From assembly GCF_910592395.1 (NCBI RefSeq), contig NC_088316.1, positions 15,500,001 through 15,564,000 on the forward strand: DNA of 64,000 bases. Direction: 5' to 3'. Origin of the DNA: Lineus longissimus (Eukaryota; Nemertea; Pilidiophora; Heteronemertea; Lineidae). Below are positions 12,741 through 26,500 of this stretch, in pieces. Position numbers and translations under genes: made by a program. The notes beneath the pieces were generated by a model. It did not search any database. It was not told where the DNA came from and worked only from the letters and a program-made list of their open reading frames with translations. How positions within the stretch are numbered: position 1 is the stretch's first letter; each line of letters starts with the position of its first letter.

Positions 12741-15700
12741 TATGTTCAGATGTCAAGGCTGCACATCCCTGTGGACAAGGTCGCAAAGAAAACGAGAACA
12801 TGTGATTTCTTGCGCATGCTTCTGATGAAATGACCTCGTGAGTTAATCTTCTCATAAGAAATGTTTGGTACTAGCTGGACCGAAACAAGATTCCCTCCCC
12901 CTTCCGTTCCCATCACAACTTCTAGGCCCGCACTCCAGTAGCGAATATTTCAATGTCGCCATCATTTGTCACCAGAAATATTCCAAATGGACTTTTTAAA
13001 GAATTCAGCACTTATTTATTGCAGCCTGTGTAGACCTCCTTGATTGAGGTCGGAAATGAAAGCTTTTTTTCTGGAAAAAGTTGATAAAGCTGTTATAAAA
13101 GGTAGTCTATTTGTCGAGAGCGATAGCCTTCCTGTCTGTTTTGTTTCTTTCTGTTGATTCAGGTCAGACTTTTCTTTGACGGCCTCTTTTTAATTGGACG
13201 TGTGAAAGTGCTAATTGCCTTAGATATCTAATTGTCAACATTCAAATTAAGTTAAGACTTTTCCTTAAAGTACTTACGCAAGTTTGATTGCGCTGGAAAG
13301 TGCATGAGGAGTTTGGTGATGCCGGAGAATGGTCCTGGCTCTTTGTAAAGATTGTATCAGAAGACGTCATTCGGTAGACTCTCACAAAAAGCAACACATT
13401 TATGCTTGCAGTTACGACAACCTACATCATCTTAAGCATATTACACCTGGGTTGGATATGAGTTTGTTGAGTGTGATATTCATGTTTCTTCCTCCATAAT
13501 CATTATTTTTATGAAAACACCAAGGATTGATTGTTTTTATTTTTTATCTTGATCCGATCTAGCCCACTAAACTGATCGATGCAATATGCCTATAAACCTG
13601 ATGAACGTCGATTAACAAACAATGTTGCCATGGTATTCGACCAGTTTTCACAACACCAAAATTGCACCTGCCAAAGATGCTTCCCAAAATAAACAGCCAT
13701 CATTGACCAACAGAGCTTCGCAGGGGGTGAAATCAATCAGTTAGCGGACGGTAACCTTGACCCCAGGGATTAGTGGACACAATATGTTGACGATATTGAG
13801 CTGTTTAGCTGAATATGAAAGTCGCCTGACGCGCATTGCATTCAAATGGACAAAAGCAATGATTTAAAAGAAAACAATCTTACTTTTTGGGAATGAATGA
13901 GAGTTGTTCCGAATCTTTTGAGTTCGTATCTTGTGTACCAGGTTGGAAATGATGAGTGGTCAGTGAGAGCATCTGTTGGGAAACATGGTCTGCAGTTAAT
14001 CCCTTGGAGATCTACCTAGCTTATGAAAGCGTCATTGAATAAATCAAGATGCATTTAGGAAGGTAGAATTCAGACTCAGACAGCATAAGCAAACCCTCAG
14101 GGTTTTACCAGAACCTGGGCATGGCGTGTGTCAGGGCAGTTGCCAACATCCAAATCGGTCCATAATGGCGGGCAATTGTACAGCATCATGACACACAAGG
14201 CTTCGTGATTGCAAAGTCCCTTAAATCGTGTGTTTGGGGCTTGTATGCGCGCAAACAACGGTCAGAAATCTCCACCTCCCTTTTCCAGCATGGAGCGTGG
14301 CTGGTTGGAGCCAAAGGCGTACTCCATCGGCAGGTGTCGTTCCGGTCGGTGGCAGTCGTGTGAGTCCGCGTGCCAAACGTGTCCAGTGGCTTTGAAAAAT
14401 AATCAAGAGGATGGAATTTCTCTCAACGAGACATCCAAAAGAAATACTAAAACTTTTGTCAGTGGCCCCAATGCGCCAGTCACCAAAAAAATAACAACAA
14501 AAAGTGATCAGCATCGCAGGTCGTTTCTTTTGTGTAATATAAGGTACTTTTTTTAGAAAATGGGCTTATCAACATTGGCACATTTGTGGCAAGTGCATCC
14601 TCGTTTTGCCATGTAATAGTTTTTTAAGACTATAGAACAATTTCACAGAAACGGCGGGATGATAAAGGCTTGGCGGTATAGACATTGCCAAGAACTCATT
14701 TGAAGTAATGAGTTTTTGACAGTGCTGATTGTGAATGCGTGAAATCGACAATAATTCAAGTCAATGTGGTCGGGCTACATCGAAATTGGTGATTTAGTAT
14801 CTTTAAACGATAAAACGTCCCGACAGCTATATACACTATGTATAGTATGCTGTCATCACTGTTTATATGAGATAGATGATACGATGTTGCAAAATTGTCT
14901 CGACTTCGCAGTCATAACCGAGAAAAATATTGCATGTATAAATAACATTCAGTAGTTTATTTCAATAACTGTTTCTGTGTAAATTACTTTGTGAGACACG
15001 AACGTCGGATAGTATCCCACTGAGAAGGAAAGAGTCTCGTCGATAGTGACCTGTCCGCTACGGGCGGGACAGGGGTCCAATTTTATTAGTCAAGTCCCAA
15101 CCTAAATAACAGGCAGTATTTCTGCAGTTAATTGATGAAACAGACTCCGTAGTACATATTCAAGTATTTTAGAGTCTGGATGGTATCTCTTTATCTCATC
15201 TTGGTACACCAGATCTACTTCCGGCAATAAACGACAACAGGAAAGTACATGGAATACCTCTCACGCACTTGACCTATTCAAGAATGTGAAAATAGTCTCA
15301 AGCACAATCATGGAACACCAGTAATTCGTCCTCAGACATCAGTCGCCAAGACACGAGTATGTGTCAAGGTTATGGTTGCTTTTGGTCGCCTACCACACGC
15401 CCTGCATGGTATGGTGAAGTTAGGAAGCAGTGAACGTGACAAAAATGTATTTTGTGTGACGAAATGCCCGATGATGAAAGCTCAAACGCGGCGGGGTTGG
15501 TTGTGACTGCACAGCGCCCGACGACAGCGTTACGCCCGCGTTGTCGCATTTGATTTTGTGAAATAGGAAAGCGCATTTGGGGATAAATAAGTAACTGCTG
15601 ATGCTGTTCGAAACTGTATGGTTCACATAAAAGTACAAAGAATAAAACTTCACAAGGGACTTAAGTACCTGTGATAGACATTTTGAAGAAAAAGTCATTT

Positions 15701-18047
15701 CTAAAGAAACTCACCTCTCAATAGATCACTGTCTATACTGTTCAGGAAGATTTGGGTTAATCCACACGTAGGCCCGAGTATACTTGATCAGTCTTGTTGA
15801 AGCTCTCTCTGACATCCCATTCGCTCCCGCCGGTTGCAGGAGATGAACTGAAAACTTCCCGCGATTAAAGTGCCGTCTGCTCAGCGCATAGGTTTCATAT
15901 AAAACGGGGATCGAGTTTGGCACCTGGCGTCATGTAAACAAACTTCCATTTTCAGCAGGCGATCAGTTGGTGTGGAAATGATACAAAAAGCTTGTGCGTG
16001 CATCATATCTCACAAAATTGGTGGTAAAAGTTGCACCACTGATATACTGAGATGAACTAATGATTTATTCATTTCAAAGTGTCCAGTTACCGGAAACCGA
16101 GGACAAATTTTCGCGGCTCTTTCGCGAACATTTCTGAACCCAAATTGTACAGCTAATGGAATAAGACCAGGGCAGTGCGTAGGCTTCGTTTTCGTCCCTT
16201 TGCCGAGGACTGCATTGTTCTTGCTTTTCTGATACAGGTAGTAATTTGATAGAACCTTGAGTATCAGCCTAATTCTCGAAGAAGTAGACATGTTTGTGCA
16301 AAACGTGGGTGAGGGATTTAGTTGGCCCAGATTTTAGTTTCAAATATTTTGCTAGTATTGCAGGACAATTCTAGATTCGCTGGCGATTTTCATGTAACGT
16401 TTACACGGCAGTTCTTAGATCCCGTTTGGATAAGTCGCGACCCAACTGGAAGCCATTTTTGTATAAAAATAACATATTGCAAACCCGACTTTAATAGCGA
16501 AGAGAAGAAAGTGGTATTACAATCAGATATGATGCACCTGCTCCTCAGGTTGCTGCAGTTGGTTTTCGTCTGGACAATTTTCGACTTCATAGGCATATAC
16601 ACCTCACCAATCATTTTTTCACTCACCAACACTGAAAAACCTAGCGAACCACTACGCGGCCGAATTAACCCACCTGTAAAAAACATAGAAAAACTATTAG
16701 CGCGTAATTTCAGGTTCTGGAGTTTCACTTTTTCCTCAAAGTTGAAAGTAACCGTTGTTTTTTTTACGTGATATAAGCTTGCAAAATTGGCATGTACTAG
16801 GTAATTTCAATCCATTATGACTTGAATTCTCTTCACCCGAGACTTCCAAAGAGCCCAAGAAAAACATCAAGTATTGTAATTTGCATGACACTCCTTCAGC
16901 TGTGGATGTATGCACCCTCTGATACTTCAGACTTTTGCGCGCAGCCGTCGAGCAGCACTGCGAGGGAGTGTAGCGGAATCAATGTTGAGTAAAGACAAAT
17001 CCTTTTTCCTTTAGTTTATGGCGGGTGCTGGTTGCGCACTTGGAGAAGCAAGGATGAGACGCAGACTTGAGACAATGGTGCTATATTCTGTGATTGTAGG
17101 TGTAGACAATTTAAAGTACAGCACGTCAAGTCCTAAAATAATATTTGAATAACATCGCCCACTGAACGCCACATGTTGAAAACTCTCGCCAATAGGTGCA
17201 GTTGATTCATTTTGGTCATTAACCATTAACATGAGCCCGCCACTTTTTAACCTGTTAAAGCATGGCCACTGACCATGGCATAGAGCGGGAAAACATGATG
17301 TAAGAGAAACCAAGCCCTCATGGAAAATGCCCAATCCTAAATGTTCTGTGAAGGATAAAGTCGCGTGGCTACAGAAACTGATGTCCTTTTATTTATTCCT
17401 CAGACTCCCTCTCAAGACTGAGGACGAAGATTCTACAGGGCTAGACGTATTCGCCACGACGTGTTGGCTAGGACATTATTTCCCCCCGTGGATTTATCCG
17501 TGGAACGTCTTGGTTCATGCACCGCAGTTCCTTGCGCCAGGTCAGCTTCGGAGTACGGGCTTAGATGAAGCAGCATCCTTTACCCTACCAAAGAAACTGA
17601 TGTTATTGTTTTGATTCTGAAAGTATGGAAACAAAACCCCGTGGAAAGAGAAACATTCCTGTTGTTGCACGTGCGCTACCATCCTCGGATACCAGGGTCA
17701 GTTGTGTGCTCCTCCCCTCGCACATATACATAATAGTCAACAACTATCACATGTGTAGGCACCATGAAGGCCCTGAAGCTTAGGTTGGTGAGCCACTTGG
17801 GAGGAAGCATCTAAGCACTGGTAAGTTTTGAACCAATTCTAGTCTCAATCAGAAGCCGTCACGACGGACGTTTAATTTGGCGTTGAGAACTTGCCTTGTA
17901 ACGTAATGCATCGTGTCCGTAACGATGGTTCCTAGCCGGTTTTACAGCAACCGTTTGAACTTGTCTATCCGGCCGATGTGGAATTAGTTACAAAGGCTTC
18001 CCGTATTTTGTGCAGCCCCTATTTTTATAAATAATGCTATCCTAACC

Positions 18048-18065
18048 CTAACCCTTACCCTAACC
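18048..18065. repeat. Short telomere-like (CCCTAA)n tract
   Basis: CCTAACCCTAACCCTTACCCTAACC gives three imperfect copies of the metazoan telomere repeat, next to G-rich sequence and a 13-base poly-G run (18098-18110). It is far from any chromosome end visible here, so it is interstitial. Confidence 0.6.
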
Positions 18066-18097
18066 TTCCGGGAGCCGGGGCTGGGCGGGGGGAGGCT

Positions 18098-18110
18098 GGG
18101 GGGGGGGGGG
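18098..18110. repeat. Poly-G run (13)
   Basis: Thirteen consecutive G next to GGGCGGGGGGAGGCTGGG. The exact length may be affected by sequencing error. Confidence 0.9.
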
Positions 18111-18949
18111 TAATACCAACAAGGCATTGGGAGCCTTTTAATCCTTTAATTCGCCCGCGCGTATGAATATAAGCTACAGTAGATCTATGTGAAAAACATT
18201 CGTGAGGTCTCATTAGGGACTTTTTTGTATTCATGCGTGGCCAAGCCCTAAATCATTGATTTCTCAGTCCTCACAGTATGTCAGTGTTGATTCAGCAGTT
18301 GTTTTGGCAAAGACATGTTTTTTTTTAGTTTCTGCAACCTAGAGCGCTACTCAATAGGCGGCTAACAAGAAACTACGCATTTACCGTTGTTGCCGACGTA
18401 TGTGTACACTGAACTTGGGATGTGCGTCGGCTCCGTATTGAAATGCCGTCCAGTGCCAGTTGGTGCATTTTTCGCTGATTTGTACAAAATTCAACATATC
18501 TCAAAAGTTCAATGGTTGACCCTGGTTTTTTTGGGTTTTTTTGTGTAGCGTAACCAACTGTCTTTCATGGGAGAATGGTCACTGTAAGAATTATTCAGGA
18601 AGAAATGTATAATATTTGGGGTTTTTCGTGATTGTCCGGCCCAATTGGCAATATTTGGGATGATGAACAGAGCTAGGAGCAAATGCGACGCTTATGATTT
18701 ATTTGAAGAAATAAAATGCCCGATTTAACATCCTGCAGAATCAGGGGAATCGGGCGTTTTCAGTGATATACGACACAAATGGGTTGGCCTCATGCATTCA
18801 CTTTGGAAACGCATTTTAAAATAGATGTTACTTCCTGTTAATGGGGCACGTCATCATCGCGTACATTTGGGAAAAACTCCCTAACGAGACCTGAGAGCTT
18901 AACTCCAGTAATACAATCCTTAATGAAGCTTATGAAGTTGACAAAAAGC

Positions 18950-19548
18950 TCACTTCGTCCTGTAGTGTCAACAAATCTGTATCAGCAACTATTGATGTGT
19001 TAAAAACTAAATTTCAGAAAAATCTCGATCTCTCGTCTAGTAGTACTAATGATGTATCAAATTCACTCGAATTATTGTATCATTCTCATTTCTTCTCTGT
19101 ATTACAAAATGACAAAAGGTCAAATTCTAGTAAAAAAAAACAAACTCAGAACCTACAGAACTTTTTAAACTGAGTACCAACTTGAGTCCTACCTTAATGT
19201 TCTAAAAAACAGGGGGTTGTTTTCAAAAATGGCTAAGTTTCGCCTTAGCAATCACAACCTACTCATCGAAAAAGGTAGACATTTTGGTACTCAGTTAGAA
19301 AAGCGTCTCTGTCCTTTTGGGTGTAACGTTGTCGAGGACGAGTGCACTTTTTTGCACGATGTCCCTCTAACAATAAATTAAGAGACGAGTATCTCACAAA
19401 TATAAATTTTTATAAATGTAGTCAATTATTTTCAAATCTTGATTTTATTTCTATTATGAGTAGTACTGACAACAAGATTATTTTAGATACCGCTATTTTT
19501 ATCTCGAAAGCCTTTGAAGAAAGACAAACAGCTCTTCAGGGGCACTAA
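18950..19548 (+). mobile_element. Decayed non-LTR retrotransposon, C-terminal RT fragment
   Basis: Translated pieces in shifted frames match the C-terminal part of LINE-type polyproteins of aquatic invertebrates. LRTYRTF lies near 19145-19167, KMAKFRLSNHNLLIEKGRH near 19227-19286, then a zinc-knuckle-like CPFGCNVVEDEC, and after a further frame change FARCPSNNKLRDEYL near 19344-19390. At least two frameshifts and several stops break it, and no endonuclease or catalytic RT core is seen upstream, so it is a 5'-truncated dead copy. The last frame closes at 19548. It lies just upstream of the receptor gene's promoter. The clade (CR1, Jockey or similar) is unclear. Confidence 0.75.
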
Positions 19549-19654
19549 TTAATAAGTCATTGTGATCTTATTTTAATTTAACTGGTTCATTATTGAGACG
19601 GTCCAATTATCATCTAGAAATTCATCCAGAAAGGCGAAATTCATCGGATTCGTA

Positions 19655-19760
19655 TTTCGCGCCGCCATCTTGACGCTACTCGATCGGTACTCGACCGTGT
19701 TCGATTGGCGACTCGAGTAAGCATGCGCATTTGGCTTCTCTGACGTCATTACCGGTGGCA
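19655..19760 (+). promoter_or_regulatory. Putative promoter cluster of the death-domain receptor gene
   Basis: Within about 90 bp lie GCCGCCATCTTG (19661-19672, YY1-type), GCATGCGCA (19721-19729, NRF1-type) and a perfect CRE palindrome TGACGTCA (19741-19748). Such clusters mark TATA-less metazoan promoters. It is about 760 bp upstream of the receptor start codon, on the correct side, with no other gene between. The transcription start and any 5'UTR exon are not determined. Confidence 0.5.
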
Positions 19761-20505
19761 GATTCGGCCATGGAAGACATGGAATGGTTGATAGAATACA
19801 CTTTCTCTTCAATAAATTGACTAAAAGACATATTGGTGTGTGACTGATCTTGACGGAGAGGGCGTAGCTGACAGCTATGGGTATGTAGATGACGGTTCTG
19901 TCTATTTGTATGTAGGCTATTCTGTAGTTAGGCCTTTGTATCCTCTTGATTTCTCGAGAGTTGCTAGTGTTTTTGCCCATTTTTTCGACCATCCAGTTGA
20001 TGTCGTCATTATGATGTTATACACTAGGCTACTCACGCACATCATGCATGTCAGATTAGTTTTATATTACTGGGGGCTATGGGGGCTATGTAGGTGCCTT
20101 TCAATTTCTGGCCCGATCCAATTCCAATATATCCAGGACCAGCCAAGGCAAGAGAATGGATTGCCCTGCCCCGCATTGATTGACGATTTCGAAGAAGTTT
20201 GTTTTGGTGTTGACCAGTCATGCGTTTTACCTTGAACAAAGGATTGCCGTGTCTCTAGGCATCGTCCAAAAGCAGCTTAGGCCTGAGTGTGCGCATTTGA
20301 TTTGTTTTGGCACTGATTCGTCTTCTTCGAAAAGGCCTATTCCAGATTACGACTCACTGCTGAACAAATCGCCCAATGATGCATCATCATGGGCTTTTCT
20401 GCGGTAGCCTATGATGCCGTAAATTTATGGTTATATTAATAATGCATTTTCAAATTATTTGGTACCTTTTCATCTCATTTCGCGCATTTCGCTTCAGAAA
20501 CGAAG

Positions 20506-23500
20506 ATGATGTCATCAAAATTGTCATTTTTGATGTTCAGCTTGGTAGGTATTATTTTATACTTCAAGTTAGTTCACAATGCGAATCAACTTTTGTGTTG
20601 TCTCTTATTATAAGTTTTTAACCAGGCCGGTGTTTGCCAACCATATTACATTCTTATCAAGGAAAGAAATACTGTGACTTTGTAACAGCCGGGGAAATCT
20701 TACTGTCAGCTGGACAAAAAAAGCACAGTGCCTGGCTTTAGAGTTGACACTGTACTACTAACAATATCGTACCCTTGGCCAGAATACGACTGTGATCTAA
20801 GCAACAGACACCAGCATTGCTGGGTACTCTGTCCTGCATATCCACTAGAATTAGAATGGTTCCGAAGGTGTTTTGAGCATTTTGATAAATTCACTTACTC
20901 TGTGTCTGATATCTGTGCATGACAGTTTCTCTCCTTAAAACTTCACATACATGGATGTTTCAGAAAGTATTCTATGGATGTTCAAAATTGGATCTTTCTG
21001 ATTGCAGGTGCTATTAAGTATGGCAGTTGCCATTACACAACAAAGGGAGTGTCATAAGTGGTGAGTATCCGATGGGAGGAGCCACAAATCTTCTCAGAGG
21101 CTTAGGTTCAAATCTCACCCTTGGACTGGGATCCCTACTTGTACGCTTTGGGTGTATTTGTACACCTTATTTTAGGTTGCATGTCAGAAAGTATGATCAC
21201 TTTATTCCAAATCCTTGATACTAAGGCAATATTTGCCAAAAAAGTGACGACCCAATTGCGTATTTAAGTATGTCATTTATCATTACCCTCTCTTATCTTT
21301 AAGTTTGCTGGCCAAAAGGTCTGCCAACTGTTCGATCCAAGTGACGTACAGTTTTTTCCACTGTCCATTTGAGCATGATGCGCCATGCACCAGATGAAAA
21401 TATCACTCCAGTCTAAATCTTGACTGTGGTTTTCTATTTTAAACAGGGAGTACCAATGCACAAACAATTTCGGATGCTGTAACTGTTTGATGTGCCCCAA
21501 AAAAAGTGGTTGCTCACCGACTGTTACTGATATAGTGCCGGAGTGTGAGAAGAACATACAAAAAACATCGTATGAGAGTTGCTCTTATATTGCCCATTGT
21601 GGTTGGACAGAGCAAATGGCCACTTTGCCAAGTAAGTTTGATAAATTTCTTATAAAAATTACAATATTTTTCATTATATGTTCATCTCCATGATATCTGA
21701 GAATTATTAAAGGGTAGCTTGAATTAAGAATTGCATGATGCGTTGATACCAGTTAGGGGCTGTTCATTTAGTACATAACACAATTTCCCGATTTCCGTAT
21801 TCCCTCTCCTTTCGTACACTCGAGCTCAGATCGCCAGTTGAATCCAGCAGACTGGCCATTTTGGCTTTGATGGTGCTTCTTGAAATTGGAGGACCATTAT
21901 TGACACGATTGTTTCACTGTTCCTTTTACAGCATGTCCACCCATCGCAACCCAAGATGCTGTAACCATCAAATATATATCGCCTGATGCATATTTCCAAT
22001 ATGAGAGGGTTCAAAATCACCTTTTCGCCGAGGCACGCATTGTCTGTGCTGATGGGACGAATTCGACCGTCGTCAAGTGCCTTCCAGGGGGTACTGATGG
22101 TACTGGAGGTAAATGGAACAGGTCGACCTCGCTCACATGCAGTAAGGACCATGGTAAGCTCAAACTAACTTGAATCAGTAATTAGCTTTCTGACAAGGCA
22201 AGTACATGTTCTCTGGGTTTGCCACAGGGTTTTCTTAAGGGAGTGTGGTAACCTTGATATTCAAGTTAACCCAGTTTGCAACACAAGGTAAGGTGGGGTG
22301 GCCAAATAGAAGCCTTTTACAAAATTCTAGAGCAAGGTACAGATGTAGGGTGTCTCTTCCACGGTAGGGTAGTAAGCTGCCAGGGTAAGGTGAGCCGCCT
22401 TGACAAATCGCTGTGTGGAAATACATGTACTATGTCAAGAATCAGTCTGAATTGAAAACAGCATTGAGTGTATCAACAATGTATGATTACATGTATCTGG
22501 ATACAAATACAGTTGATGACCCATTTTCCTTAAGGCTCCCTAAGAGAAGATGTCATGTCTGGCATGTTTACATATGCAGCCTGCCCTAGAGTACAGAGTA
22601 TTGTCCTTGGCTAAATATGTTACTGGTTATTACACAATGTATCGAAATCTATCGGCATGCCTCGATTGACCCAATTTGCGATATCAGCATTAATTGTAAC
22701 CTATTGTACCAATACCATTGCATCTGTGATGCTCTGATTCATGCCAATCATTTGAATGGGATTCTTGGAATTTTATCGTGACAAAATATCATGAGTAGTT
22801 TTGATGATGTTTTTGACATTGTCATGATATGATCTGTTTACAAATATTTGTGGTGTGCTTTTATTTAGTTTACCTACATTGCCATAACTGAAGTAATCTT
22901 CAACTAAAGTAATAAGCAAAACCTATCTGGTCACTGCAGGTTCCTCAAGCATGTGGGCGTTCGTTGTTGTGTATTCAACTCACTCAAAGCAAAGTCAAAA
23001 TATTCATGCTTTTGAAAATATTCAATAGCACGAGATTGTGATCCAAATCCGCCCACACTATATACTATATAGGTCATCTAATGAGGTATTGTGGCTGGTA
23101 GGAACACACTTGCATGACGTCAAACCAGTGTCATGGCTCCTTGATGTGTACATAGTAAATGATAGCTCTTTTAAAATGAGCTCTCTCAATTTTGGTCCTA
23201 CAACCCTGTGCCCAAAAGCGGATTCTAAAAATGCACTACACTTGCATTAGTTGGACCATTGCCAAAACAGGTGACGAGGTTGAACACCTGCCATCGGCGT
23301 TGACCTTTGCCCTCTTTAAGTTTTCATATCAGCGATGTGATTGGAGCACGCGCCGAGAGTGTGCCGAGAAAACAGAAATGTCGATGGAATCCGTCATGGG
23401 TTTGTGGAGCTCGATAGTGGTGAGAGTCAGGATGCTTCCTGTCTGTGGTCGCAGTGTTGTCTGAGAAGTCATATCTTGAGTGATAATATACTTATGTATA

Positions 23501-26500
23501 CATACATGTTCAAAGTATCCAATACATACGATGAATACGATGAAATAAATAACAAAATGGAACACAATACGAGTTGTTCAGATGAGATGAATAGGCAGGA
23601 GTTTAAGATAAGATGAATATGAACCACCAAACGGAGCAGTTGAATTTGTTTTAAAATGTTATCATAAGTTAATGTCGCATCAGTGACTAAGCTTGAACAG
23701 CCCAGGCTCAGTTCATGATGGGAGGAGGCCATGGACATCGTCACTGATTTCATATAAATTCTTACGGTTTTCAGGTGCAGATGTTGTATCCACTCCACCG
23801 AATCAAAAATTGTCTACACCGTCCATGAAAGCAAGTACTGAAGACCAACCCAAACAAAAATCACCTATGCCTACACCAACAGTGATAGCTACTAAAAATG
23901 ATACATTGCATATTAAACCAAGTAAGTTTTAAAATTACATGTACATTGTATTTTGAAATTCTGAACGCTTCAGAAGATGTATTTCCAACATTCTGTACAT
24001 GAGGGATGTGATTGATCTTGCAAGTACTGGTCAGATTGAGATGTTACGCGAGGGCGAGGGGTTTAGTCAATCACTCCGTCTGTGTGGATTACAATATTCC
24101 ATGGAATGTCCCTGACCGCCAAGTCAAAATTGAGATAATGATCATTTAACAACAACTTGTGCAAGAATTTCACATTTACAAAGGTATTGGCAGATTTAGT
24201 TGGTGCATTAATCATCTGTTCTTCCTTCTTGGTGTATCTCTTTTGTTAAGGGTGTTCCAAGCTGATGCACCTCTTTGGGTCTTCTCATAACTGTGGTTAT
24301 GAAAACATTTTAGAATTTTCATAGAAGTTGCCAATCTGTGACATGTGTAATTTCCGACAACTAGAGGCCACTTGAAAGTGCATGGCCTACTTGCTCTTGT
24401 TTATGTTCCTTTCATAATGGCTCAAACCGCACACCAAAAATTAGTTATCATGGTATTATCAAGAATAAAATGTATCTACTCCAAACTACTATTTTCTAAA
24501 GAGGCCTCTAGGTGGTAATTCATGTACTATCTTGGGTGGTTATATTTTTGTTCTCATCTTCATTTCAGCATATGACATCCAAAGCAACATCTCAGGAACA
24601 AATATTACAGTATTAGCGACAAACAAGACTGATACTGGCGATTCTACTTCTGCTGAAATAGGGGGTATGTGTATAGCATATGAACTTTTCTCATTATTTT
24701 GTCATTATTTCTTGGACACCGATGTTGAAAATGTATCCTAGTGAAATGTACTGAAAATGCTTCAGAAATCACACTGGAATTCACACTCTCTTTCTATAAA
24801 CTCATGCAGGCTCAAACAAGCTTCCATGTAACTGTTGTTGCTGTCATATACACATGCCGTACTTTAGTCTAAAACAAGTAGGGAATAGAGTTCCAAGTCA
24901 CCAATCGGAAAACAGGTGCACTGCAGCCATTTTGATTTTGGTCACCAGTCGGCGTACATCCTCAGTGAAAGAGAATCCATTAAGTCGGTGTGGGAGGAGG
25001 GGCAATTATTCTGCTTGGTGTTTTAAAGAAGTCGGATTATCTCAGTATTGAAACATTTAAATATCATCAAGCTTCCTCTGCTTGGTAGTCTCGACGAAAC
25101 TTGGTTTAAGATTTGTATCAATTGTCACATGGTCATTTATATTGTCTCGTGGTTATTGTAGAAATATGTCCGACTCGCACAGAAGACAGCCAGTAGTAGA
25201 TGTCTTGTCTTCTTTCCAATTTCAGGTTTTCCGGTCTATGCAATATACATCTGTGTTATTGGTGGTACAGCACTCCTGGTTGTAATAATTTTGATCTTGT
25301 GTTGTCCTAACTGTCGGAAACAACACAATGACAACCAGGGAGAGTCTACAGATGACGATCCAAAACCAGCTGATCCACTATTGACAGATGAGTCCCAGGA
25401 GGGGACAACTATAGTCGAAATGCCTGATACAGACTGTGTTGTCTCACGGAATAACAATCATGCCTCTGAAAATGGACAGTGTGCTTTGAATGGTGGACTT
25501 CGTACACCTAATGGTGATATTCCCTCGCGTAAGCCTGTTGCGACACAAAATCGTTTACCAGAACAATCTAATGAGGAGTCACTCAGACTTGAATGTATAG
25601 AAATGCAAACAGCAGTTGATAATCCTACGATGATGAGAAATCTTGACAACGATCCCAAAGAGATTAGACCGAAGGTTATGCCTAATAACCAAACTGAACT
25701 TAGTCCATTATCTCCGGTGAATTCACATCTGCCTCCCCAGCAAGCTCAGCATGACGTTGATGAAAGCACTTGTTCTGACATTCCCTCCTGTCATTGTCCT
25801 GTCGCAGTTGTGAATCCGCTGTCTCAGACCAAGGCACGCAAACGGCCAGTAGAACAAGATGAGCGCAATATTCCTGGCAGTCAGTCATCGTTGAGTACTG
25901 CAGGCAGTGATTCGGACAACCAGGGTAAGATTTTGAAAATAAATTTGTCAGTGATATTGAAATGGTGCTCATTTGAATTGAAATATAATCATGCAGAAGA
26001 GTAAATGTTCTTTGTCTGTGAGTGTGAAATTATGATGCTTCATCATATTAATATGTCGCTTTTTCATAAAATTTCTCATTTCAATTTGAAATATTTCATT
26101 TACTCTTTACATTCTGATATCCATCATTGGAAACTTTGAAGATGATGGTTATAATTGTTGTTTTGCAGCCTCTACAAGTCAGACCAATGTCAAAGAGTTG
26201 TTTGATTCTGGGCAAGATCAAGGGGTTGGGGAGGTGCACGGGTCCAATGAAGGTGAGTCAACTCTTGAAGATTTATCCAAGGCGGATCCAGTTAACCATC
26301 GAAACGACGGCCAGGGTTATTACACAGGGACTGGTTCACCTGAAGAAGTGAATACGGCAGTGACAGAAGAAGTTGTGGACAGTCCAGCAAATCATCTTGA
26401 GTTTCCCATGACCGGTACAGCGTCAGACCCTGCTCCTGATTCAGTAGCGCACCGATCTGCTATACAGAACAGAACTGAAGAAGAGGGAGTATTGCATGGT

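Larger units (their letters stand above)
4565..18940. other. Gene-poor region of about 14 kb
   Basis: I found no gene with domain support. Open frames reach about 150 codons but look random in composition and lack homologous motifs. A possible orphan exon on the minus strand (7541-7770), short duplications (7920-7957, 10895-11058, 12688-12740), a telomere-like tract (18048-18065) and a poly-G run (18098-18110) are listed separately. The region could hold introns, UTRs or enhancers of neighbours. Confidence 0.45.

Noticed and set aside
14209-14556. Overlapping opposite frames of about 100 codons
   Set aside because: Low-complexity composition in both, no motif, no exon partners.
19840-20235. 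131-codon plus-strand frame before the receptor gene
   Set aside because: No domain and biased Tyr/Val runs. It more likely belongs to the receptor 5'UTR or promoter region.
21095-21125. GGTTCAAATCTCACCC resembling a tRNA B box
   Set aside because: No pairing T-stem, no A box at the right distance and no cloverleaf; it lies in a receptor intron.
23271-23419. Possible extra receptor exon (acceptor after AAAACAG, donor before GTGAGA) with three Cys in one frame
   Set aside because: It is 149 bp long, and entering in phase 1 it ends in phase 0, so joining it to the exon at 23775 shifts the frame. Exon 4 joins that exon directly in phase, so the extra exon is not needed.
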